A program made the translations under genes and the position numbers. The notes beneath the pieces were generated by a model. The model made no database searches. It was not told where the DNA came from and worked only from the letters and a program-made list of their open reading frames with translations. Positions 22,501-29,960 of a stretch of 64,000 bases of DNA are shown here, piece by piece. The first letter of the stretch is position 1. Each line of letters starts with the position of its first letter. Source of the stretch: Panicum virgatum (taxonomy: Eukaryota; Streptophyta; Magnoliopsida; Poales; Poaceae); contig NC_053149.1 in the NCBI RefSeq assembly GCF_016808335.1, positions 12,885,714 to 12,949,713 on the forward strand, written 5' to 3'.

Positions 22501-22741
22501 GGAAGAGAAGGCTCCATACCATGTTTTGGGATTAATTTTTTTTATTCCTCCAAACCCTAGATAGGGTGGGTAATATAGTAGCTTTTACATGGGCCTCCAG
22601 ATGGGCCTAAACTATACACACCAACAATGATCACTATTTTCACTTTTTAACTATTGACTTGCCAATCCTTGAAATGTATTTCAGACATTAGCTCACGATG
22701 CACATTCTTATTTTCGGGAAGAAAGCATTAAAGCTCAGTGA
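7503..22741 (+). CDS. HAD-superfamily 5'-nucleotidase (NT5C2-like), probably plastid-targeted, 16 exons
   Basis: Exons read by frame continuity and splice sites: 7503-7830, 7999-8096, 8548-8667, 8977-9066, 9147-9262, 9334-9433, 10085-10156, 10403-10450, 10525-10602, 10696-10815, 10929-11034, 11969-12132, 12727-12861, 13177-13307, 13735-13813 and 22685-22741. Together they give 613 residues, close to what I expect for plant members of this family. HAD motif I, DMDYT, carries the nucleophile Asp171 and the acid/base Asp173. Motif II is ITNSD (around 358-362). Motif IV is VGDHIYTD (Asp453, Asp458). The first 50 residues are rich in Arg, Pro, Ser and Ala with few acidic residues, suggesting a plastid transit peptide. 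The expected role is dephosphorylation of nucleoside 5'-monophosphates; the substrate is not visible from sequence. The last intron (13814-22684) has been enlarged by a LINE and a copia element. The last exon encodes only 18 residues, but it continues the frame exactly and ends in TGA. Confidence 0.9.
13985..16692 (-). mobile_element. 5'-truncated RTE-type LINE
   Basis: The element is flanked by an 18-bp target duplication AGCAAATTAACTTATGAT at 13967-13984 and 16693-16710. Its 3' end, at low coordinates on the minus strand, is a short (TTG)n tail instead of poly(A), typical of RTE-clade elements. Protein remnants run 5' to 3' on the minus strand: apurinic endonuclease, reverse transcriptase, and a C-terminal region with WFCGHTRRD and [11 protein letters not shown]. 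The first roughly 100 residues of the endonuclease are missing. In-frame stops and frameshifts make it inactive. Confidence 0.9.
14136..15833 (-). pseudogene. RTE reverse transcriptase and C-terminal region, broken
   Basis: The minus-strand frames 15501-15833, 15141-15365, 14430-15140 and 14136-14381 carry [18 protein letters not shown], the [13 protein letters not shown] block, [18 protein letters not shown], the catalytic FADDIVL box and the C-terminal GHTRRD region. A stop codon separates the two central frames at 15141-15143, directly before the [20 protein letters not shown] region. Further frame changes occur on either side. The gene is not functional. Confidence 0.85.
16026..16693 (-). 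pseudogene. RTE endonuclease domain, 5' truncated
   Basis: Two overlapping minus-strand frames (16376-16693 and 16026-16382) read as an exonuclease-endonuclease-phosphatase fold. Landmarks are NVISAYAPQ, then the GGDLNGHVG box, then a region with [18 protein letters not shown]. The frame changes near 16380. The N-terminus is lost at the 5' truncation of the element. Confidence 0.8.
16711..16815 (-). repeat. 3' LTR of the intronic copia element
   Basis: This 105-bp LTR is a near copy of 22522-22626. On the minus strand it is preceded by a short purine-rich tract (GCGGAGGG). Confidence 0.9.
16849..17346 (-). repeat. 249-bp tandem duplication at the RNase H end of the copia element
   Basis: The segment 16849-17097 is repeated almost identically as 17098-17346. 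Both start TTCAAGACTGGAGAACAAA. The duplicated piece covers the C-terminal RNase H coding end ([11 protein letters not shown] motif) and the adjoining untranslated stretch, so that motif is present twice. Confidence 0.85.
17166..18626 (-). pseudogene. Copia reverse transcriptase and RNase H, frameshifted
   Basis: The minus-strand frame 17526-18287 carries [14 protein letters not shown] and [12 protein letters not shown], and then [20 protein letters not shown]. RNase H continues in another frame (17166-17456) with [12 protein letters not shown] and [14 protein letters not shown]. The upstream part (18300-18626) contains the [14 protein letters not shown] block and is separated by a stop. Confidence 0.85.
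19114..21176 (-). pseudogene. Copia protease and integrase region, frameshifted
   Basis: The frame 20442-21176 ends with the aspartic protease signature [10 protein letters not shown]. The frame 19114-20376 carries the GAG-pre-integrase HRLGHPGRD motif and the zinc motif CHTCQLGRH. It then carries an integrase core with [30 protein letters not shown] and [12 protein letters not shown] proline- and alanine-rich linker follows (18623-19213). Confidence 0.85.
20509..22517 (-). pseudogene. Copia gag, frameshifted
   Basis: The gag starts at 22517, inside the primer-binding region, and opens with a proline- and alanine-rich segment (frame 21357-22517). The conserved copia gag block is in a different frame (20509-22200), with [35 protein letters not shown] and [15 protein letters not shown]. 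At least one frame change therefore separates the start from the core. Confidence 0.8.
22522..22626 (-). repeat. 5' LTR of the intronic copia element
   Basis: This 105-bp LTR starts TGTT at 22522 and ends AACA at 22626, followed by the ATGAT duplication. On the minus strand it leads directly into the primer-binding region and the gag start codon. Confidence 0.9.
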
Positions 22742-23791
22742 GCGTCTATTCAAGCCAATGTGGAGAGAAGACGGAGAGAAAATGAAATGATTTTGAGTAT
22801 GGCTATGGCTGCTCGGCTGCAACAGTTGTCCATTTGGATTGATGAGTGATGACCCAGAAAATCTTGTATAACTGTATGCATGTACAAGTAAAATCATTAG
22901 ATGATAGCACACTGACTAAAATCATGTAAAATGATTAACTCATAGCACTGGATAAAATTGCGTACAGTTGTTTTGTCGTGGCCAAAAAGGGTTTGATTTA
23001 GTGAGGCACAACGACCTTTTCTTTTTGTGTAGACCTACCATTTGCATTGTACATGTAAATTGGAGATCAGCAGATCACATCACTCGACGTTGCAGAACAG
23101 TGTGCTTTCTTTTGGGTGGTATGCTTCTTTTGTAGTAACAGGTAACTTTGTTTGTTAATTTATTTATTATTACAGTTAAAATTTAAGTGAGTGCCTGCCT
23201 CGATCGCTTGAAGAGAGACTCGTGGAGCGACGTCTGCATCTGTTTGTGAATTGTGACGCTGTAGTGATGTGAATTTTGTGGGAGAAATGACGCTGTAGTC
23301 TCTTTATGCAAGAACAACGCCTTCCTGGTAGCCCTAGGATAAACTCATAAAAGGCATACTTTCAAAAAATAAATAAATAAAAGGCATAGTCCCGTTACAA
23401 AAAAAGGCGTAATATAGCATTTGAGATGAAACACTTTGTGTGGAAGTTTGGCAACAATAGTCTTGCCTCGTGTCAACTTACAACATAGAGGAATGGAACT
23501 TGATACCAAAGTTCAGGCACAAAGTGCCGATGGTTTGATGTAATCAGAAATGGCGTTCAGGATCCCAATTTGACGACCAAGCGACCAGCCCTGCCTTTTC
23601 TTTACCGTCTGGCTCCACCACATCGCTTTTCCTCCCGTCGCTTTCACCCTTCTCCTTTTGCTTCCTGCACCATGCTTTCTTCCTTGTTTTTCCCCTATGT
23701 TTTCGAAATCCCTCTACAAATGGACCTAAACATATTTTCTTTTGAAAGAAAGCCTAAACAACCTCAAAATTTGTCATTCCAAACCTGGCCG
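22742..23791. other. 3' region of the nucleotidase gene and original upstream region of TGD4
   Basis: There is no further gene. The first few hundred bases should be the nucleotidase 3' untranslated region; AATAAATAAATAAAAGG near 23366 could serve as a late polyadenylation signal. The segment up to 23799 was contiguous with 29802 onward before the hAT insertion, so it probably contains the distal part of the TGD4 promoter. Confidence 0.5.
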
Positions 23792-24572
23792 CTCGCCAGC
23801 ACGGTTAAAAAAACCGCTGGGAACCGGACCGGTTACCGCGGTTACCGGTGTAACCGGTCCGGCCCGGTTCCGGACGGTTCAAACCGGGGCAAAATTCAAA
23901 TTTTAAATTTGAATTCCAGGAAATGAAAAAATCCCAAAAAATTCATAAAAATACTTCAAGTTGCGAGGAATGTAATGGTGTCAAAATTTTTGAAATATTC
24001 ATTCATTTGATATATTTTGGGGGCATTTGAATTTTTTTAAAAAAAACAGGCGGCCCATTAAGGCCCACCGGCCCGTCACCGACACATAAGGCGCCACACC
24101 CCCCCCCCCCCAGAACCTTCAGACCTGCGCCCCCCACCCCATTTCCGCCTCCCTCTCCCTCCAGGCGGCGCCAGGAAGCCCGACCGCCGGTGACCGCCGG
24201 CCAACCGCTCGGTTAGCGCGGCTAGCCGGCCGGCAGAACCGGTTAGCCGGCCCCGGCCCGGATCTAACCGGCCGCGCCGGTTAACCGGCCGGGCGCAGCG
24301 GTAAGCTGGCCGGAATCGGCGGTAAGCCGGCCTGGGAGGTAGGTAAGCCGTTTGTTTTTTCCCCTTTGAGTTGATTTGCAAGTATTAGATGATTTGTTTT
24401 AGGATTTAGATGTATGATCTAGGTGTAGTTAGGATTTAGGTAAGATTTAAGTGTATGACGTAATGATTTAGGTAGAATTGAATATTAAGGTGCATATATG
24501 TTTTTAGGATTTAGGTTGATTTAGGATTTATGTGATTGATATGTCTTTGTTGTCCATTTATGCAGATAGACA

Positions 24573-27500
24573 ATGTCAGGTAGAGATAAAGATATTGTAT
24601 GGGAACATGGTGAAAAATTTTATCCCGGATGGCGGTGCAAGTATTGTAATACGCAGAAAGCAGGAGGTGGTGCGACTAGATTGAAACAACATTTGGCTCA
24701 CCGCGGGGCGGAGGTGGTCCATTGCAGGAATGTGCCACCAGATGTGCGGGAGTATTTTCAGCGTGACATTGAGAAGGCTAGGAAGGTGTAAGGATCACCG
24801 GGGTGTCCGACCCTAGAGGGAGAGGGGGTGAATAGGGTCGCTAAACGCTTTTCTATCCTAGGGCTCAATCTAATTGCATAAGATAAACCTAACACGTCCT
24901 ACACAAGCTAGTTATGACTAAGGTTTATCTATGCTACCCTCTACTTACCCCAAAAGACTTGCAACCTATAGCCAATCCTAATCAAACTAACTAGGAAAGT
25001 AAAGGAAGCAAGAAAGAGTAAATGCGGAAACGTAATGCGGTAAGTAAAGCGGTAAGGGAGAGGATATGCAAACTCCCGAGTAGACACGGTCATGTAACGT
25101 GGTTCGGCACAAACGCCTACGTCCACGGGACACCGAGGCTCTTCCGATCACCGTCTTGCACTACGCCACCAAGGCGATGCCGGCAAGCAAAGGCAAGTGC
25201 GCACAAGACACCGAGTCTAGTGCACCGCCACCGTCTCTCTCGGTCACCCGGCCGAAATCCACTACGGAGCTTTTCCACCAAGGAGGGGGCCTCCTCTTCC
25301 CCCGCACAAAGTGTCGTTGCCACTCCACACCAAGACGGAGGGTCACACGACGGATCACAAGTTGCTTGCCGCAGCAAGACTTCTCTCAAGGGAGCTCTCG
25401 CAAGAACTAATCCCTAAACAAGCACTAAGCACTCTCACAAGTGTGCTTAAGCCTATATGATGTACAATGAAGCTCTATGGTGGTTGGAGATGTTCTTGGG
25501 TGTGTTTGGGATGTTCAGCAACTCCAGCACACTTCAAATGGACGGGGTGAGGCATATATATAGGCCACCAAGTCTTGTAGCCGTTGCTCCAACGGTTAGC
25601 TGAAAATCTGCGTATCACCGAAAGAACCGATGCCTCTTGGTGGGGTAGCGTCGGTTCATCCGGTCACTCACAACATGAAGTAGCCGTTGAAGTCCTGACA
25701 GCTGACGCAGAGACCACCGGTTGAACCGATGCAATGCACCGATGCCTCACCGGTTCAACCGGTGCTGAAAGAATCTTCTCCTGGATGCTGACGTCATTAC
25801 ACCGGTGGTATGCACCGATGCACCGTCGGTTGAACCGGTGCTGAAGAACCTTCTTCTGGGCACTTGACATCGTCTCTGGTACAAAGGACGGCCATTGCAC
25901 CGATGCCCTATTTTGGACCGTCGGTTCAACCGGTGCCTATAGGCTGACTTGGCTTCGATTCCCTTCTGCACCAAAGTATCAAGGCGTCGGTTCTTCCGAC
26001 TACCATCGGATGCTCCGATGCCCTGGCGTCGGTTCTTCCGGTGCTCCTGAATCGAAGAGCTTTCAGGGCGCTGCCCTGAGACCCGCGAGGGGCGGCTCCC
26101 CCTCGACCCCCGTCCGCTAACCGGGTAGCGGAACCCCCGTAGGGGCAGTCCATCGGGCCTTGCTACGCCTATCTTCTCTTTCTCTTTGTCATCACTTGAA
26201 CCTAAAAGCCTGAGAATGATCATCTTAACAATCATATTAGTCCAAGTGTTGTGTTGTCATTCGATCACCAAAATCACTCGAAATGGCATCAATGGTGCCA
26301 TGTTCGTTACAGAAGGCAACTGCTGAACGGGCTCGAGAGAGGTTGAGACGGGAGAAGGCTGCAGCGGAGGGAAACTATCCCGGTGAAGAAGAAGATGAGG
26401 AGACTCAGCTGCAGCGTGCCTTGGACCAATCGAGAGCGGAAGCAGTGTACCGACGGGGGGTGGAACAGAGAGGAGGTGTATACGAGCATGGAGGGGATAG
26501 TGGTTCGACGAGGGGGAATCCTTTGCAGAGGATGTTGCGTAGGGCAACTTCGCAGAGGGAGAGTCCTGCGGTGGAGGATTATAATGTGGCATCCGGTGGG
26601 AGAAGAGGAATGACCCAACAAAGAATTGATACAGGCTCCTGGACGCAGAAGGGTAGGAATGCAAAGGAAGCTATTGGTAAAGCTTGGTCAAAGTTTTTCC
26701 ATTTTGCGGGAGTACCTGGAAGACAGGCTGACAATCCTTACTTTGTCAGCGCGGTCAGGGAGACACAGAAGTGGGGTATGTTTTCTTTCATTCGTATGAC
26801 ACCTATGAGCTTACATTTCTGTATCTCATGATTTTCATATATTTGCAGGTGAAGGTATCGCATCACCAACTGGACGGGATATTGATGGCAAGTACCTTGA
26901 TCAGAACGAGCAAGACTTGAAGACGAGGTACGTAAAGTTTCGGAAAGACTGGCCCTTATTTGGCGTCACGTTGATGTGTGATTCATGGACTGGGCCGACG
27001 AGGATGAGTGTCATCAACTTTTTGATATACTGCAATGGAGTCATGTGGTTCCACAAGTCTATTGATGCGAGTGGAAGAACTCAAGATAGCACATATTTGC
27101 TTAGGGTAGGCCCTAAACATGTCCCATTCACTTTGAGTATATTTTGAAACTTACTAAAAAATCCTACCTATTTTGACAGGAGATTCGAAAGGTGGTGGAC
27201 GAGATTGGACCGGAGAATGTCGTGCATATAGTCACCGATAATGGCTCGAATTACAAGAAAGCTTGCAAGGCACTAGGAGAGGTGTATGAACACATTCTTT
27301 GGACACCTTGTCTAGCACACACCGTCAATTTGATGTTGAAGGATATAGCTCGAAGGCCCGAACATTCTGGTACGATCAAGCAATGCAAGCGAATTTCTAA
27401 TTGGTTACACAATCATGGTCAGTTGAATACAATGATGAGGAACGCAATCGGTGGTGAGTTGGTCAAGTGGAATGCCACTCGATTTGGAACCAATTACATG

Positions 27501-29383
27501 TTCTTAGAGAGCATCTATCGGAAACGTGATCGTTTCATGCAGTGGATGGCATCTACTGAGTTTTTACAAAGCAAATGGGCAGATACCGAAGATGGTCGAT
27601 TTACTCATTCCAGGTTTTCAAATTTGGAGTGGTGGGACGGATTGAAATATGTCATCGACACAGTTCAAGCAATATACAAGTTCCTTCGCTTCGCTGATCA
27701 GGACAAGCGGCCCAACATGTGCGAAGTCGTGATGTCGTACCAGAATACGAGACAGGAGCTGCAATCTTTCTTTGGAAATAATGTTTCCACTCGGGACGAG
27801 TATCTTAAGGTTATGGACGATAGGATGCGTGACCTTTTCATAGGCACGTATGTGGGTCCAGGTAAGACTATACGAGTCATCTATTTTGGAACTCTATGAA
27901 ACTTATGCTTATTTGAAGTGATTTATATTTTGCAGCTGCTGTCCTAAATCCGAGGTATTCATACACGATGGAACCAACTCAAGAAATGTTCCGTGGACTC
28001 AAGGATACATTTGAGCGCATGACGGATGTCCAGAGCGCCGTGCAGGCATTGCAGGAGCTTGAGGTGTTTCGGCAGAAGGTTGGCGAGTTTGGCAGTGAAA
28101 TGGCAATGAGAATGGCGATGGATCCAAAGACATCCCCATGTAAGAGTTACTCCGTAACATATTGTTGTTTTCTCTATATTTGAATATATTGCTTACATAC
28201 TTGGTTGCACATACAGCGTTCTGGTGGATGATGTTCGGATCAAGCACTCCAAAGCTGCAGTATCTTGCCATGCGGCTTGTTTCACAATGTTGTTCGTCCA
28301 GTGGATGCGAGCGCAACTGGAGTACTTTTGCCTTGCTGCATACAAAAGTTCGCAATCGATTGTCGCACAAGAAACTTAACAAGCTGGTCTATGTCAACTA
28401 CAACCTTCGTCTGCGACTAGAGGAGGTCTCCGGCCCACCGATACGTGAAGAAGGTGATTTTATCGACCAGCTGGCCCATCTTTCATTTTATGATGAGAAT
28501 AATCCGGTGCGGGAATGGATGGAATATGGTCGATCTAACCGCGCTCCAGTTCTGGACGAGGATGATGATGACGGAGACGTCCCTCTCCCGTCTCATATTG
28601 TCAGGGATCAAATAAACCTCTCAGATCTACGTGACACTACGGGGGATGCTTGCATCAGCGATTGGGCACGTAGACATGTGGGTGACACTCACCTAGGGAA
28701 GAGGAAATTCCAGAGGGGGCATACGAAGGGTGACTCGAAGCGTCAAAAACAAAAAGGAAAAGCAACAGCAAAATCAGTGAACAACGACACGTCCACAGAT
28801 GATGGCGATGGTGAGCGTAGTCCACCGTATCAAGAGACTGGGGATAGCAGCTCCGCTGGTGATGGTGACGGTAGTGACGGTGCAGATGCTGCTGCTGGTG
28901 GTGGTGGTAGTGGTGGTGGTATTCCCATTCGTTTCACAGGTATACATTGCACCTATATATGCACACCTGTTTCTGATTATGAGTACTAATTATTATATAT
29001 GATTAATTGCAGGGGAGACTCAGTTCACACATGCTACACATGACCCCGATCATGGAGCACCGGAATCGCCGAGGAGAACGGTTGGACCGACGGACAACGA
29101 TACTCCACAATACTCTTCTTCCTCCTATAGCGATTCCAGCCACTCTTTTCACTATCCCATACCTGACATCAGCATGGAGCCACAGACGAGATGGGTGTAC
29201 GAATGGGAAGACCCCCATTTTTACACTATGTTAGTTCAGGAATGGGAGACAACATCGGCGTGGACAGGGCAATCTTGGCAAGACTACAAGGCTGAACTGC
29301 TTAGAGTGCGAGGTTTGAATGTGATGTCCATCGCCGAATACCAAATGGCGTCCAGAATGGGGGTCTTCCCATTCTTACGTTGA
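24573..29383 (+). pseudogene. hAT transposase (BED finger, DUF659-like, dimerisation domain), interrupted by a solo LTR
   Basis: Exons are 24573-24786 plus 26317-26775 (one exon, split by the LTR), then 26849-27105, 27180-27861, 27936-28139, 28217-28939 and 29013-29383. Leaving out the LTR and one copy of its duplication, all phases agree and the frame is open for 969 residues, ending in TGA. The N-terminus has a BED zinc finger (WRCKYC ... LKQHLAH). The catalytic core shows VTLMCDSWTG, HIVTDNGSNYKKACKAL and PCLAHTVNLMLKD. The dimerisation segment is SQCCSSSGCERNWSTF. An acidic, Gly- and Asp-rich tail follows. As it stands the first exon runs into a stop in the LTR (RKV*), so no full transposase is expected. 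Whether splicing bypasses the LTR is unknown. Confidence 0.9.
24787..26311. repeat. Solo LTR (1,525 bp) inside the hAT transposase exon
   Basis: It starts TGTAA at 24787 and ends TTACA at 26311, flanked by the 5-bp duplication GAAGG at 24782-24786 and 26312-26316. It has no internal coding region, no second LTR, no primer-binding site and no polypurine tract, so it is best read as a solo LTR left by recombination. The centre (25590-26060) is dense in CACCGGTTGAACCGATGC-like motifs in both orientations. A TATATATA box lies at 25554-25561. Confidence 0.88.
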
Positions 29384-29839
29384 ACTATTATTAATGTGTA
29401 TCAGTGACTACTGTATTTCTAGGCACGATTAGGACTATGGTATTTGTATGCACGCGCATTAATATTGTATATCTCTGCATAATTATAAATTGTTACTTTG
29501 GTGTGGTATTTTACATTAATATGTGCATAGTTCATACCAAAATTTCCTTTTATTTTACACCACGGAACCAATTTAAAACTGTCGGCTTATTTTGTTCAAA
29601 GGCCGGTAACCGGTGCAACCGGTCCGGTTTTACCAACAAACCGGCCGGCTAACCGGTCCTAACCGTTAGAACGGTAACGTTTGAATTCGGTTTTGAATTT
29701 GGCCGGTCGGAATCGGTAACCGATCCAACCGGTCCGGTTAACCGGAACCGGTGGCCGGCGGTTCGGTTGAACCGGTCGGATAAAAAAACCTTGCTCGCCA
29801 GTCGCCACCGTAGTGCGTCGAGGTAGGCGCCTTGCGTGG

Positions 29840-29851
29840 CACGTGACGTCA
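29840..29851 (+). promoter_or_regulatory. Overlapping G-box and CRE-like element in the TGD4 proximal promoter
   Basis: The sequence CACGTGACGTCA fuses a G-box (CACGTG, 29840-29845) and a palindromic TGACGTCA (29844-29851), a strong composite site for plant bZIP factors. It lies 46 bases from the right end of the hAT element and about 110 bases upstream of the TGD4 start codon. Confidence 0.5.
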
Positions 29852-29960
29852 CCCCTATCCTCGCGCAGTCGCGCTCCTCGCCCGCCTGCTGCGTTCCGAC
29901 GCGAAATCAAACCACCCACTCCGGAAAAAGCGCGGCCCGGCGCCGGCTGCGACGGCGGCG

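Larger units (their letters stand above)
16711..22626 (-). mobile_element. Ty1/copia retrotransposon with 105-bp LTRs
   Basis: Two 105-bp LTRs (16711-16815 and 22522-22626, TGTT...AACA) enclose a minus-strand gag-pol region. The 5-bp target duplication ATGAT flanks the element at 16706-16710 and 22627-22631. The primer-binding region after the 5' LTR reads TGGTATGGAGCC, close to the initiator tRNA-Met type of site. The gag reading frame starts within it. By eye the LTRs differ at about eight positions, so the insertion is not recent. Domain order is gag, protease, integrase, reverse transcriptase, RNase H, as in copia. Several frame changes break the polyprotein. Confidence 0.9.
13814..22684 (+). 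other. 8.9-kb intron 15 of the nucleotidase gene, filled with retroelements
   Basis: The donor CAG|GTAAATA at 13814 and acceptor TTTCAG at 22684 bound an intron in which only about 224 bases are host sequence (13814-13984 and 22632-22684). The rest is a minus-strand RTE LINE (13985-16692), its duplicated target (16693-16710) and a minus-strand copia element (16711-22626) with its own duplication. Both elements are antisense to the host gene. Confidence 0.85.
23800..29793 (+). mobile_element. hAT transposon, near-complete, inserted upstream of TGD4
   Basis: An 8-bp target duplication CTCGCCAG flanks the element at 23792-23799 and 29794-29801. The termini are CACGGTTAAAAAAACCG on the left and, as complement, CAAGGTTTTTTTATCCG on the right. 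Both subterminal zones are packed with CCGGTT/AACCGG motifs. The body encodes a six-exon hAT transposase in the plus direction. The only clear damage is a solo LTR within the first coding exon. Confidence 0.92.

Noticed and set aside
21451..22560. Gly-, Ala- and Arg-rich open frames on the plus strand over the copia gag
   Set aside because: High GC makes all six frames open here. Only the minus-strand frames carry the gag block, and they begin at the primer-binding site.
24787..26311. A complete small retrotransposon or a gene inside the hAT
   Set aside because: There is one TG...CA unit with a single 5-bp duplication and no second LTR, primer-binding site, polypurine tract or coding domain. 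Solo LTR is the simpler reading.
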